Part shown: piece after piece, positions 24,766 to 34,029 of the stretch
Layout: the number at the start of each line of letters is the position of its first letter
How positions within the stretch are numbered: position 1 is the first letter of the stretch
Assembly (NCBI RefSeq): GCF_035818635.1
Contig: NZ_JAYLLH010000010.1
Span: forward strand, 1-64,000
DNA length: 64,000 bases
DNA from: Mesobacterium_A hydrothermale
GTDB lineage: Bacteria; Pseudomonadota; Alphaproteobacteria; Rhodobacterales; Rhodobacteraceae
Reading direction: 5' to 3'
The notes under the pieces: model-generated
The model's input: only the letters and a program-made list of their open reading frames with translations
Databases searched by the model: none
What the model was told of the DNA's origin: nothing
Program-made: the position numbers and the translations under genes

Positions 24766-26196
24766 CTAGGGCAGCCAGCGCTGCACGGCGCCTGTAACCT
24801 TCTTCACTGTCGGGTTTTCGAACAGCCTGGGGGCAAAATAAGCGCCCGCCGCGCGTTTGTTAACCTCTGCAATCGTCGGATAGGGGGCGACCATGGCGGC
24901 AACCTGGGACATTTTCAACCGGTTGGCCAGCGCCAGCGACCACAGCGCGATCAATTCTCCGGCCTGAGGCCCGGCGATCGACACCCCGACCGGGCGGCCC
25001 TTGTGGACCATGACCTTGATCAGGCCGCGGTTTTCCCGTTCGGCAATGGCGCGGTCGTTGTGGGTGATCTCGAAGCGGGCGACCTCGACCCTGTCGCCGT
25101 GTCGGTCGCGGGCCTGCGCCTCGGTCAGGCCGACCTGGGCCAGTTCGGGGCGGGTGTAGGTGGCCCAGGGGATGTGATGGGTCTGCGCCCGGGACGGCAG
25201 CGCGAACAGGGCAGAGCGCAGGATGACCCCGGCGTGGTAGCCCGCGACATGGGTGAACTGCAGCCCGCCCGCCACGTCGCCAATGGCATAGACGCGGCGG
25301 TTGGTGGTGCGCAGGCCGGCGTCCACCCTGATCCCGGTGCGGGTGGTTTCGATGCCCGCCTTGTCAAGGTCCAGGCGGTCGGTATTGGCGCGGCGGCCAA
25401 CCGCGATCAGCAGGTGGCTGCCGGTGAAGCGCTGGCCTTCCGTCTGGCCATCCCTGGTGGTGACAGTGATGGCGCCGGGCTTGCCGGAGACCTGGGTCAC
25501 CTGCGCGTGTTCGGCGATCTGCACGCCATCGGCGCGCAGTTGGTCGAGCACGAAAGCGGCGGTTTCCGGGTCGTCGCGCCCCAGTGCGGTGGCGCCTTCG
25601 ATCACGGTGACCTGACTGCCCAGGCGACGGTGGGCCTGCGCCATTTCCATGCCGATGGGACCGCCGCCGATGATCAGCAGGTGATCGGGGCGGTCGCGCA
25701 GTTGCCAGAGCGATTCGTTGGTCAGGTACGGCACGGTGTCGAGCCCGGGGATGGGCGGGACCAGCGGCGACGAGCCGGTGGCGATCACGATTCGCCGCGC
25801 GGTGATCGTGTCGTCGCCCGCTTGCACCTGCGTGGGCGACAGGAAGCGGCCATAGGCACGGATCACCTGCACCCCAAGGCCTTCGAACCGGTCCTGGCTG
25901 TCGACAGGGGCGATATGGGCAATGGTCCGGGCCACGTGGTCCATCGCGGCGGCATAGTCGACCTGCGGCGGCGCACCGGTGATGCCGAAGGGCCGGGCAT
26001 GGGTCATCGCGTGGGCCTGGGTCGCGGCGGCGATCAGGGCCTTGGACGGAACGCAGCCATAGTTCAGGCAATCGCCCCCCATTTCGTGCCCTTCCAGCAG
26101 GATCACGCCGGCGCCCATCTGCACCGCGCCAGCGGCGACGGACAGCCCGCCGGAGCCTGCCCCGATGACGAGTAGATCGGTTTTCAGCTGCGCCAT
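24766..26196 (-). CDS. FAD-dependent pyridine nucleotide-disulfide oxidoreductase (mercuric reductase/lipoamide dehydrogenase-like)
   Basis: The 476-residue protein has an FAD GxGxxG (VIGAGSGGLSVAAGA), a redox-active disulfide in GGDCLNYGCVPSKAL, an NAD(P)H-binding GGGPIGMEMAQAH, an FAD motif VYAIGDVAGG, and a dimerisation domain. The usual HPT-x-x-E catalytic His-Glu is YPTIAE here, so the base is missing and classical lipoamide dehydrogenase activity is unlikely. It has no N-terminal HMA domain. It follows the TVP38 gene by 2 bases; such pairs are common and suggest a membrane-linked redox role. Confidence 0.85.
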   Translation of the reverse strand: MAQLKTDLLVIGAGSGGLSVAAGAVQMGAGVILLEGHEMGGDCLNYGCVPSKALIAAATQAHAMTHARPFGITGAPPQVDYAAAMDHVARTIAHIAPVDSQDRFEGLGVQVIRAYGRFLSPTQVQAGDDTITARRIVIATGSSPLVPPIPGLDTVPYLTNESLWQLRDRPDHLLIIGGGPIGMEMAQAHRRLGSQVTVIEGATALGRDDPETAAFVLDQLRADGVQIAEHAQVTQVSGKPGAITVTTRDGQTEGQRFTGSHLLIAVGRRANTDRLDLDKAGIETTRTGIRVDAGLRTTNRRVYAIGDVAGGLQFTHVAGYHAGVILRSALFALPSRAQTHHIPWATYTRPELAQVGLTEAQARDRHGDRVEVARFEITHNDRAIAERENRGLIKVMVHKGRPVGVSIAGPQAGELIALWSLALANRLKMSQVAAMVAPYPTIAEVNKRAAGAYFAPRLFENPTVKKVTGAVQRWLP

Positions 26197-26198
26197 GG

Positions 26199-26933
26199 TC
26201 AAATCCCCTTGCGTCCGCGAATCGCGTTGATGACGATGGGCAGGGCGGCCAGCGCGGCAAGGCCGAGAATCGGGCCAATCACCTGCGGCGCCCAGAGCAG
26301 CGACAGGTCGGGGGTTTCTCCACGGTCGAAGATCTCGGCCACGCCGACGCCGATCGAGGTAAAGACGATGCCGCCGGGAATGATGCCCAGCGCCGTGGTC
26401 CACAGGAAGTTGCGGAACTTCACGCCGACCAGCGCGGGCACGAGGTTGGCCACGAAGAACGGCACCACGGGGACAAGGCGCAGCAGGAACAAGACGCTGA
26501 TTTCATTGTCGTGCAGCCCCGTTTTCAACCGCTTCACCGCCCCTTCGGACGTGTCGAGCCGCGCCGCCAGCGTCCGGCCCAGACCGGCGCGGGCGGCCAG
26601 AAAGATGGCCGCCGCGCCGATGGTGGCCGCGAACACGTTCAGCGCTGTCCCGGCCCAGAGACCGAACAGGAAGCCCCCGGTGACAGAGGCCACGGCCGCG
26701 CCCGGCAGGGAAAATGCCACGATCACGATGTAAAGCGCGACAAAGGCCACGGCGACCAGCAGGTAGTTGCTGTCACGGAAGGCCAGCAGCGCCTCTCGGT
26801 TGTCGCGCAGGGTTTCGAACGACAGGTAGTCGCGCAGGGTGAAAGAGCCGATCACCGCGACAACCGCGATCACGATCAGCGGGATGTGGCGGCCAAGGCG
26901 GCGGGTTGCGGGGGTGTCTGTCATCTGGCTCAT
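26199..26933 (-). CDS. TVP38/TMEM64 family (DedA-like) membrane protein
   Basis: The 244-residue protein has about six membrane helices. The conserved SNARE-associated/VTT core is present: FSLPGAAVASVTGGFLFG, RLVPVVPFFVANLVPALVGV and a FLWTTALGIIPGG segment. Proteins of this family are thought to act as lipid scramblases or transporters. The start at 26933 (MSQMTDTP) or at the second ATG 9 bases later is equally possible. It is co-transcribed with the downstream flavoprotein. Confidence 0.87.
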   Translation of the reverse strand: MSQMTDTPATRRLGRHIPLIVIAVVAVIGSFTLRDYLSFETLRDNREALLAFRDSNYLLVAVAFVALYIVIVAFSLPGAAVASVTGGFLFGLWAGTALNVFAATIGAAAIFLAARAGLGRTLAARLDTSEGAVKRLKTGLHDNEISVLFLLRLVPVVPFFVANLVPALVGVKFRNFLWTTALGIIPGGIVFTSIGVGVAEIFDRGETPDLSLLWAPQVIGPILGLAALAALPIVINAIRGRKGI

Positions 26934-27118
26934 GGGGCTTTCCGGGTCTCAACGCTCTAACACAGATGCGGCGGGCTGCGGTGATCGGGCAGTGCATTTC
27001 ACGCCCGGTTGAACGCCGGTGACAGGTTTGCAACGGTTTTGCAGGGGATTCCCGCCGGTCTGTAACATTCGGGGGCGGCGCGGCTTCGAAAATGTTGCAA
27101 AAGCCCCCGTGCAAGCGT

Positions 27119-27147
27119 TTGACAAGTCGGGGCTTCGCTCCTATAGC
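27119..27147 (+). promoter_or_regulatory. Strong sigma70 promoter of rpmH
   Basis: TTGACA (27119-27124), a 17-base spacer and TATAGC (27142-27147) lie 70 bases before the rpmH ATG. It matches the consensus closely, as expected for a ribosomal gene. Confidence 0.8.
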
Positions 27148-27216
27148 ACGGGCTTCGAACACATCCGGCCCCGCGAATCCGCGCTTCAGGGCCCGCGAAC
27201 TGACGGAGACGGAGCG

Positions 27217-27351
27217 ATGAAACGCACCTACCAACCCTCGAACCTGGTCCGCAAGCGCCGTCACGGCTTTCGTGCGCGCATGGCAACCAAAGCAGGCCGC
27301 AAGATCCTGAACGCCCGTCGCGCACGCGGCCGCAAGTCCCTGTCTGCCTGA
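27217..27351 (+). CDS. rpmH: 50S ribosomal protein L34
   Basis: The 44-residue protein reads [20 protein letters not shown] followed by [18 protein letters not shown], the complete invariant L34 sequence type. ACGGAGACGGAGCG gives a good ribosome site. It starts the conserved rpmH-rnpA-yidD-yidC string. Confidence 0.98.
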
Positions 27352-27377
27352 CAGGGCTGACCGTTTCGGGTTTAGAC

Positions 27378-27812
27378 ATGACACCGCCGACGGCCCCCGA
27401 TCAACACCCGGGGAATCTGCCTTCGGCGGTTTCATTGTGTCGGACCGACGGTTTGACCGAATCGCCGCCGCCCCTGAACGTGCTGCGCAAGCGCTCGCAG
27501 TTTCTGGCTGCGGCGCGGGCCAGAAAGCAGGGCACCGGCGGCATGCTGGTGCAGGCGCGTGATCGCCGCGACGACAGCCCGGGAATCGGGGTCGGTTTTA
27601 CCTGTTCCAAGAAGGTCGGCAATGCTGTGGCCCGCAACCGGGCCAAGCGGCGACTGCGAGAGGTCGCCCGCAGCGTGCTGCCGGAGCTGGGCAAACCCGG
27701 CTTCGACTATGTTCTGATCGGCAAGCCCGAGGCAACCATAGCACGCCCGTTCTCCGAGCTGCAGAACGATCTGCGCTACGCGCTGAAGAAACTGCACGGT
27801 GCTGCACCATGA
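27378..27812 (+). CDS. rnpA: Ribonuclease P protein component
   Basis: The 144-residue basic protein assists the RnpB RNA in removing tRNA 5' leaders. The signature RNR box is GNAVARNRAKRRLREVAR (about residue 86), preceded by GVGFTCSKKV. An N-terminal extension of about 33 residues before LNVLRKRSQFLAAA is longer than in E. coli; a later start may be used. It overlaps yidD by ATGA. Confidence 0.95.
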   Translation: MTPPTAPDQHPGNLPSAVSLCRTDGLTESPPPLNVLRKRSQFLAAARARKQGTGGMLVQARDRRDDSPGIGVGFTCSKKVGNAVARNRAKRRLREVARSVLPELGKPGFDYVLIGKPEATIARPFSELQNDLRYALKKLHGAAP

Positions 27813-28030
27813 CCCCGCTGGCCTATGTCCTGTCCCTGCCCGTCCGGGCCTATCGGCTGATCGGCAGCCCTTGGGTGGGCCATGGCTGCCGCTATCAGCC
27901 GACCTGTTCGGCTTATGCGCTTGAGGCGCTGGAAAAGCACGGCGGGATCAAGGGCAGCTGGCTGGCGATCAAGCGGATCGGGCGGTGCCACCCGTTGGGC
28001 GGGTCGGGCATCGACAACGTGCCGGACTGA
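27809..28030 (+). CDS. yidD: Membrane protein insertion efficiency factor YidD
   Basis: The 73-residue protein has the family signature CRYQPTCSAYALEALEKHG and ends GRCHPLGGSGIDNVP. It is a peripheral inner-membrane protein thought to help YidC-dependent insertion. The ATG lies within the rnpA stop. Confidence 0.95.
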   Translation: MTPLAYVLSLPVRAYRLIGSPWVGHGCRYQPTCSAYALEALEKHGGIKGSWLAIKRIGRCHPLGGSGIDNVPD

Positions 28031-28086
28031 CCGCCCACACGCCAAATCCCTTGCCCGTGCCGCTGCAACCGCCTATGGCAGCCTCC

Positions 28087-28971
28087 ATGCTTGACGACGC
28101 CGACGATATCCATCCGCTGTTCTACGGAGCCCCGAAAAGCACCGAGTTCAAGAAGCTGCGCAAACGCATCGTGCAGAACGTGCGCGAGGCGGTCGAACAC
28201 TATGGCATGGTCGAACGCCGCACCGATGGCACGACGCCGAAATGGCTGGTCTGCCTGTCGGGCGGCAAGGACAGCTATACGATGCTGGCGATCCTGCATG
28301 AACTGAAGTGGCGCGGGCTGCTGCCAGTGGATCTGCTGGCCTGCAACCTGGACCAGGGGCAGCCGGGCTTTCCCGCGACGGTGCTGCCCGAGTTCCTGGA
28401 ACGGATGCAGGTGCCGCACCGGGTGGAATACGAGGACACCTATTCCATCGTGAAGCAAAAGGTCCCCGCCGGGCGGACCTATTGCGCGCTGTGTTCGCGG
28501 CTGCGACGCGGGAATCTGTATCGCATTGCGCGGGAAGAAGGCTGTTCGGCGGTGGTGCTGGGGCACCATCGCGACGACATCCTCGAGACCTTCTTCATGA
28601 ACCTGTTCCACGGCGGGCGGCTGGCGACGATGCCGCCGAAGCTGGTCAACGAAGAGGGCGACCTGTTCGTCTATCGCCCGCTGGCCCATGTCGCCGAGGC
28701 CGATTGCGAAAAATTCGCCAAGTCGATGAATTACCCGATCATTCCCTGTGACCTGTGCGGATCGCAGGACGGGCTGCAGCGCCAGCAGGTCAAGCAGATC
28801 CTGGACGGCTGGGAAAAGAACAGTCCCGGCCGGCGACAGGTGATGTTCCGGTCGCTGATGAACATCCGGCCCAGCCACATGCTGGACCCGAAGTTGTTCG
28901 ATTTCGCCGGGCTGATGCGCGGATCCGTTGAAACTGACGAAAACCCGAACGACATTCCCAAGTTGCGTTAA
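28087..28971 (+). CDS. ttcA: tRNA 2-thiocytidine(32) synthetase TtcA
   Basis: The 294-residue protein thiolates C32 in certain tRNAs. The PP-loop ATP site is CLSGGKDSYTML (about residue 57). Two CxxC pairs (CALCSRLRRG and CDLCGSQDG) bind the [4Fe-4S] cluster, and LGHHRDDILETFFMN is typical of TtcA. ATG at 28087 (MLDDADD) or 28075 may be used. The gene is inserted between yidD and yidC together with an EAL gene. Confidence 0.94.
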   Translation: MLDDADDIHPLFYGAPKSTEFKKLRKRIVQNVREAVEHYGMVERRTDGTTPKWLVCLSGGKDSYTMLAILHELKWRGLLPVDLLACNLDQGQPGFPATVLPEFLERMQVPHRVEYEDTYSIVKQKVPAGRTYCALCSRLRRGNLYRIAREEGCSAVVLGHHRDDILETFFMNLFHGGRLATMPPKLVNEEGDLFVYRPLAHVAEADCEKFAKSMNYPIIPCDLCGSQDGLQRQQVKQILDGWEKNSPGRRQVMFRSLMNIRPSHMLDPKLFDFAGLMRGSVETDENPNDIPKLR

Positions 28972-29026
28972 GCCCGCGTTCAGCCAGATGCCCCGACCCT
29001 GCCCGCGTGTGTAGGGAAAACGGGGT

Positions 29027-30568
29027 ATGATCATGGCGAACAGGGTTTCGCACTGGGTGACTGAACTGCGGCGCCGCTTGCGGCAGATGCTGATCGGGCC
29101 GCAATTGCTGGCGTTTGCGCCGGCGCTGTCGCTGGCGGCCTTCTGGTTCGGCGGCGAAACGGTGCTGATCGCGGTGGCGCTGGGGCTGCCGGTGCTGGTG
29201 GCGGCCATTGGCGTCGATCCGAACAAGGAAATCCCGCTGTCCGGGCCGCGCGCACCAGACCGGCTGAGCCTGAACGACCTGTCAGACCGGGCCGAGGCGG
29301 CAATGGCGCTGGCGCGGCGCAGTGGTCGCAACACTGCCTGCCTGCTGATCGCGGTCAGCGGGCTGGACCGGGTTGTCGCCGCATCTCGCGACGGGACGCG
29401 CCGGGCGCTTCTGGAACGGGTGCGCAGCCTGTTGCGCGAAGGCGACCTTACAGCCTGGGCGGCGGACGGACAGATCGCGGTGCTGCTGCACCCCGGCAAG
29501 CTGGACCTGAACGCGGTACAAATGCTGGCACAACGGCTGCAAACCGCGCTTGAGGATGCCCTGCCCGCCGATCGCGAAAACCTTCACTTCTCCGCCGCCA
29601 TCGGCATCGGCATGAGCAGCCGCCTGCGTGCGGGTGCGGGCGGCGGCGCGCTGCTGCAGGCGGCCCGCGCCGCACTGGACGAAGCCCAGCGCGCCGGTGC
29701 CTCTGGTATCCGGGCGCAGCGGCGCATGGCGGATCCGCCGCGCCGCGTGGATGCCGAACCGCTGCTGGTGGGAGAGGTATTGCAGGCGCTGGAAACCGGG
29801 CGGATCGCGCCATGGTACCAGCCCATCGTCGATGCACGCAGCGCCGATCTGACCGGGGTCGAGGCCCTGGCGCGCTGGCTGCACCCGACCCGCGGCGTGA
29901 TCGCCCCCGCCGAATTGCTGCCCGCGCTGGACCAGGCAGGGGGGATGGAACGGCTGGGCGAAATCATGCTGCACAGCGCCTGCGTCGCGCTTCAAGCCTG
30001 GGACCGGGCCGGGATGGATATTCCTTCGGTGTCGCTGAACTTTTCCGAAGTGGAATTGCGCAACCCCCGCCTGGCCGAAATCGTTTCGTGGGAACTGGAC
30101 CGGTTCGGGCTGTGCGGCGACCGGTTGCGCATCGAAGTGTTGGAATCAGTCCTGCTGACCGAAAGCGACGAGTGCCTTGTCCGCTCGATTAACGCGCTGG
30201 CAGAGCTTGGGTGCGGCATCGACCTTGACGATTTCGGCACCGGCCAGACCGGGATCGCGGCGCTGCAACTGGTGCCGGTACACCGGCTGAAGATCGACCG
30301 CCGGTTCGTGACCCGGATCGACCGCGACGACCGGCAGCGCAGGCTGGTGGCCGCGCTGATCGGGCTGGCAGAGCGGATGGGACTGGAAACCGTGGCAGAA
30401 GGCGTTGAAAGCCATGGCGAACACGCGGTTCTGGCGCAATTGGGCTGCACGCACCTTCAGGGATACGGAATCGCCCGGCCGATGCCCGGGGACCAATTGC
30501 ACGACTGGTGCCGCGCGCATGCGGCAAAACTGGCGGCCATTCCGCGGATCGCGGGGGCGAATGGCTGA
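29027..30568 (+). CDS. c-di-GMP phosphodiesterase: membrane-anchored degenerate GGDEF plus EAL domain
   Basis: The protein has 513 residues. Two membrane helices lie at about 25-62. A GGDEF-like domain spans about 88-235, but its active loop reads WAADGQIAVLL, so it is not a cyclase. The EAL domain (about 248-495) has the key residues: GVEALARW, NFSEVEL, EVLES, DDFGTG, KIDRRFV and EGVES. It should therefore hydrolyse c-di-GMP to pGpG. It lies between ttcA and yidC, has its own leader, and is probably expressed independently. Confidence 0.9.
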   Translation: MIMANRVSHWVTELRRRLRQMLIGPQLLAFAPALSLAAFWFGGETVLIAVALGLPVLVAAIGVDPNKEIPLSGPRAPDRLSLNDLSDRAEAAMALARRSGRNTACLLIAVSGLDRVVAASRDGTRRALLERVRSLLREGDLTAWAADGQIAVLLHPGKLDLNAVQMLAQRLQTALEDALPADRENLHFSAAIGIGMSSRLRAGAGGGALLQAARAALDEAQRAGASGIRAQRRMADPPRRVDAEPLLVGEVLQALETGRIAPWYQPIVDARSADLTGVEALARWLHPTRGVIAPAELLPALDQAGGMERLGEIMLHSACVALQAWDRAGMDIPSVSLNFSEVELRNPRLAEIVSWELDRFGLCGDRLRIEVLESVLLTESDECLVRSINALAELGCGIDLDDFGTGQTGIAALQLVPVHRLKIDRRFVTRIDRDDRQRRLVAALIGLAERMGLETVAEGVESHGEHAVLAQLGCTHLQGYGIARPMPGDQLHDWCRAHAAKLAAIPRIAGANG

Positions 30569-30687
30569 ATCCCGCGTGCACAGGGCCGTGACACGGGCGC
30601 GCCCCGACCGGAAACCGCTTGACCTTTGCCGCCTGTCTCTGTTGAACCCACCTGACGGAAAAAGATGTATTGGGTGGCAGGCTCCAC

Positions 30688-32523
30688 ATGGACGATCAGA
30701 ACAAGAATCTCATTCTCGCAACGGCGCTGAGCTTTGCCGTGATCCTGGTCTGGTTCCTGTTGTTCCCTCCACCGGAACCGCAGCAGGCCACCGCACCCGA
30801 GGTCGCGGCCACCACACCGGTGGCCGAAGCCGCGGCGCCGACCGCAGGCGCGAGCGAGGCAACCGCGGCAGCCGATGCCGGCAACGCCGCCGACACGACA
30901 GAGGCTCCGCGCCTGCCGATCGACACCACCCGGCTGGGCGGGACGATTTCGTTGACCGGTGGCCGGATCGACGATCTGTTGCTGAAGGACTATCGCGAAA
31001 CCATCGAACCGGACTCTCCGACGGTACACATGCTGCGCCCTGTGGGCAGCGAAGACGCTTACTATGCGCTGTACGGCTGGGCCCCCGGTGCGGGCCTGAC
31101 GGCCGACGACGTGCCCGGCCCGAACACGCTGTGGACGGTCGAAACCGGTGACACGCTGACGGTGGACACGCCGGTAACCCTGCGCTGGGACAGCCCCGCC
31201 GGGCTGATCTTCCGCCGTACCCTGTCGGTGGACGAGGATTTCATGTTCTCGGTGACGCAATCGGTGGAAAACACCACCGGCGCCCAGGTGTCGGCAGCGC
31301 CCTACGGCGTGATTGCACGCCACGGCATCCCAAAGGACCGCAAGAAGTTCTTCGTGCTGCATGAAGGCGTGATCGGCATGTCGGACGGCGAATTGACTGA
31401 AACCAGCTATGAGGACATGGCAGACCTGCCCGTGGTGGCCGCCGAAGGCGCCCCAGCAGAGGTCAAGCAGGTTCAGGAAAACGGCTGGATCGGCTTTACC
31501 GACCACTACTGGATGGCAACGCTGGTTCCCGCACCGGGGTCGTCGTTCAAATCGGTCGAAAAATACTATGCCGCGCGCGACATCTATCAGACCGAAGCGG
31601 TGCTGCCGACGATGACCATCGCCGCCGGCCAAAGCGCCGAAGTCACCACGCAACTGTTTGCCGGTGCCAAGGAATGGGAAACCATCCGCGAATACCAGAA
31701 GGCGGGCGTGCTGAAATTCGTCGACAGCATCGACTGGGGCTGGTTCTTCTTCTTTACCAAGCCGATCTTCATCGCACTGCACTGGTTGCATGGCCTGATT
31801 GGCAACATGGGTCTGTCGATCATCCTGCTGACCTTCCTGATCAAGGCGCTGGTGCTGCCACTGGCGTTCAAGTCCTATGTCTCGATGGCGAAGATGAAGG
31901 AATTGCAGCCTGAGATGCAGGCGATCAAGGAAAAGGCAGGCGACGACCGCGCCAAGATGCAGCAAGAGATGATGGCACTCTACAAGAAGGAAAAGGTGAA
32001 CCCCGCGTCGGGCTGTTTGCCGATCTTCATTCAGATCCCGATCTTCTTTTCGCTCTACAAGGTGATCTTCGTCACGCTGGAACTGCGTCACGCGCCATTC
32101 TTCGGCCCGTTCCAGGATCTGTCGGCGCCCGATCCGACGTCGATCTTCAACGCCTTCGGACTGCTGCCCTGGGCCGCGCCCGAGGCAGGGACACTGATGG
32201 CGACCATCTTCCTGGGCATCCTGCCGATCCTGCTGGGCGTATCGATGTGGTTGCAGCAGAAACTGAACCCGGCCCCCACCGACCAGACCCAGGCGATGAT
32301 CTTTGCCTGGATGCCTTGGGTCTTCATGTTCATGTTGGGCAGCTTTGCCAGCGGGCTGGTGGTGTACTGGATCACCAACAACACGATCACCTTTACCCAG
32401 CAGTACCTGATCATGCGCAGCCAGGGCTATACCCCGGACGTGTTTGGCAACATCAAGTCGGGCTTCAAGAAGACCCCGAAAGACGCCAAGGCCGAAGAGG
32501 CGGGTAAGCCCGGCAAGAAATGA
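30688..32523 (+). CDS. yidC: Membrane protein insertase YidC
   Basis: The 611-residue inner-membrane protein inserts membrane proteins alone or with SecYEG. It has an N-terminal helix (LILATALSFAVILVWFLLF), an Ala/Thr/Glu-rich linker, a large periplasmic beta-sandwich domain (about 70-350), and five core helices with the conserved YKKEKVNPASGCLPIFIQIP region and LKALVLPLAFKSY-type amphipathic turn. The basic C-terminus ends AGKPGKK. It overlaps the MOSC gene by ATGA. Confidence 0.97.
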   Translation: MDDQNKNLILATALSFAVILVWFLLFPPPEPQQATAPEVAATTPVAEAAAPTAGASEATAAADAGNAADTTEAPRLPIDTTRLGGTISLTGGRIDDLLLKDYRETIEPDSPTVHMLRPVGSEDAYYALYGWAPGAGLTADDVPGPNTLWTVETGDTLTVDTPVTLRWDSPAGLIFRRTLSVDEDFMFSVTQSVENTTGAQVSAAPYGVIARHGIPKDRKKFFVLHEGVIGMSDGELTETSYEDMADLPVVAAEGAPAEVKQVQENGWIGFTDHYWMATLVPAPGSSFKSVEKYYAARDIYQTEAVLPTMTIAAGQSAEVTTQLFAGAKEWETIREYQKAGVLKFVDSIDWGWFFFFTKPIFIALHWLHGLIGNMGLSIILLTFLIKALVLPLAFKSYVSMAKMKELQPEMQAIKEKAGDDRAKMQQEMMALYKKEKVNPASGCLPIFIQIPIFFSLYKVIFVTLELRHAPFFGPFQDLSAPDPTSIFNAFGLLPWAAPEAGTLMATIFLGILPILLGVSMWLQQKLNPAPTDQTQAMIFAWMPWVFMFMLGSFASGLVVYWITNNTITFTQQYLIMRSQGYTPDVFGNIKSGFKKTPKDAKAEEAGKPGKK

Positions 32524-33263
32524 CCGCGCGCGTCACCCAGATCTGGCGCCATCCGATCAAGTCCCACGGCCGCGAGTCGCTGGACCGGGTGGCGCTGACG
32601 GCCGGGCAGACCGTGCCCTGGGATCGGGTCTGGGCGGTGGCGCTGGAAAATTCCGATGCTGACGGGTCTGAATGGGTAAGTTGCGGCCATTTCAGCCGGG
32701 TCAGCAAGGCACCTGCCCTGATGGCGATCACGGCCCGGCTGGACCCGGACAGCGAAACCATCGTGTTGTCGCATCCCGACCGGGACGATCTGACGATCCA
32801 GCCCGACCGCGACGGCGCAGCACTGCTGGACTGGGTCGCCGGGTTGGTGCCGGAAAACCGGGCGCAGCCTGCCCGGCTGATCCGCGCCCGGGCGCAGGCG
32901 ATGACCGACAGCGACTTTCCCAGCGTGACGCTGTGCAACATGTCTTCGCACCGGGCGGTGGAACAGAAGATGGGCCGCCCGCTGTCGGTGCTGCGCTGGC
33001 GCGGCAATATCTGGATGGACGGGCTGGCACCCTGGGAAGAATTTGAGTGGATGGGACGCGAAGTGCAGATCGGCAGCACGATCTTCAAGGTCCGCGAACG
33101 CACCGACCGCTGCACTGCCACGACGGTCAACCCCGACACCGGGGTCAGGGATGCGGACACGCTGAGCGTCCTGGACACATGGGGCCACCGGGATTTCTCG
33201 GTTCGGGCAGAGGTTGTCCGGTCCGGCGAGGTGGCAATAGGCGACGGGGTACACCTGCTGTGA
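32520..33263 (+). CDS. MOSC domain-containing protein
   Basis: The 247-residue protein has an MOSC N-terminal beta-barrel start (IWRHPIKSHGRESLDRVAL) and an MOSC core ending with DRCTATTVNPDTGVRDADTL, where the conserved cysteine of molybdenum-cofactor-sulfurase C-terminal domains is in RCTAT. Homologues bind molybdenum cofactor or carry sulfur; the YcbX group reduces N-hydroxylated bases. It is tightly packed between yidC and engB, with overlaps on both sides. Confidence 0.87.
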   Translation: MTARVTQIWRHPIKSHGRESLDRVALTAGQTVPWDRVWAVALENSDADGSEWVSCGHFSRVSKAPALMAITARLDPDSETIVLSHPDRDDLTIQPDRDGAALLDWVAGLVPENRAQPARLIRARAQAMTDSDFPSVTLCNMSSHRAVEQKMGRPLSVLRWRGNIWMDGLAPWEEFEWMGREVQIGSTIFKVRERTDRCTATTVNPDTGVRDADTLSVLDTWGHRDFSVRAEVVRSGEVAIGDGVHLL

Positions 33264-33916
33264 CACAAGAATTGCCGTTTCCGATCGCCGAGATCCCCGA
33301 TGAGCTGAGCCGCGAACGCGGCAGGTTGCTGTTTGCCGGGGAAACCGAGTTCCTGAAAGGCGTGGTCGCGATGGACGGCCTGCCGCCGGATGACCGGATC
33401 GAGGTGTGCTTTGCCGGACGGTCAAACGTGGGCAAATCCAGCTTGATCAACGCGCTGACCGGGCGCAAGGGACTGGCGCGCGCGTCGAACACCCCCGGGC
33501 GGACGCAGGAAATCAACTTTTTCACCGCGGGCGAAGAACATTATCTTGTCGACCTGCCCGGCTATGGCTTTGCCAATGCGCCGGTCGCGGTGGTGCAGAA
33601 GTGGCAGGCGCTGCTGAAACAGTACCTGTCAGGGCGCACCAACCTGCGCCGTGCCTTCGTGCTGATCGACCACAGGCACGGGGTCAAATCCGTGGACGAA
33701 GAAATCATGACCCTGCTCGACAAAAGCGCGGTCACCTTTCAGTGCGTGCTGACCAAGGCCGACAAGGTCAAGGCCACCGACCGTGAAAAGGTGCTGGCAC
33801 AGGTACGCAAGGCCCTGTCAAAACACCCCGCCGCCTTCCCCGAGATCGTCGTGACCTCTTCCGAAAAGGGCGACGGGCTGGAAACCCTGCGGACCATCAT
33901 CGCGACGCTGGTATAG
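33260..33916 (+). CDS. engB: Ribosome biogenesis GTPase YihA/EngB
   Basis: The 218-residue protein has a GTG start overlapping the MOSC stop. G motifs: GRSNVGKSSLI (G1), NTPGRTQEINFF (G2), VDLPGYGFA (G3), LTKADK (G4). EngB acts in late assembly of the 50S subunit. The gene is followed by a dispersed palindromic repeat. Confidence 0.95.
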   Translation: MTQELPFPIAEIPDELSRERGRLLFAGETEFLKGVVAMDGLPPDDRIEVCFAGRSNVGKSSLINALTGRKGLARASNTPGRTQEINFFTAGEEHYLVDLPGYGFANAPVAVVQKWQALLKQYLSGRTNLRRAFVLIDHRHGVKSVDEEIMTLLDKSAVTFQCVLTKADKVKATDREKVLAQVRKALSKHPAAFPEIVVTSSEKGDGLETLRTIIATLV

Positions 33917-33923
33917 GGCGCGG

Positions 33924-33949
33924 GCAGGATTTTTCGACGAAAAATCTTG
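33924..33949. repeat. Palindromic repeat GATTTTTCGACGAAAAATC, copy 1
   Basis: The 9-base arms GATTTTTCG and CGAAAAATC surround one central A (33928-33946), and the pairing extends through flanking GCA and TGC. An identical core lies at 43913-43931. It sits between engB and argB and could act as a terminator or be a REP-like element. Confidence 0.7.
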
Positions 33950-34029
33950 CACCGACCCGGCCGATTGACCAGACAAGTGGTATACCCCTACGGCGCGAAA
34001 GGCCCGCCAGAACGATGAGACGACAGAAC

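Noticed and set aside
23455..26175. 906-codon open frame on the + strand
   Set aside because: It lies opposite the histidine kinase and flavoprotein genes, both with clear families. High GC third positions leave the antisense frame open; its composition (Gly/His/Asp/Gln rich) matches no protein.
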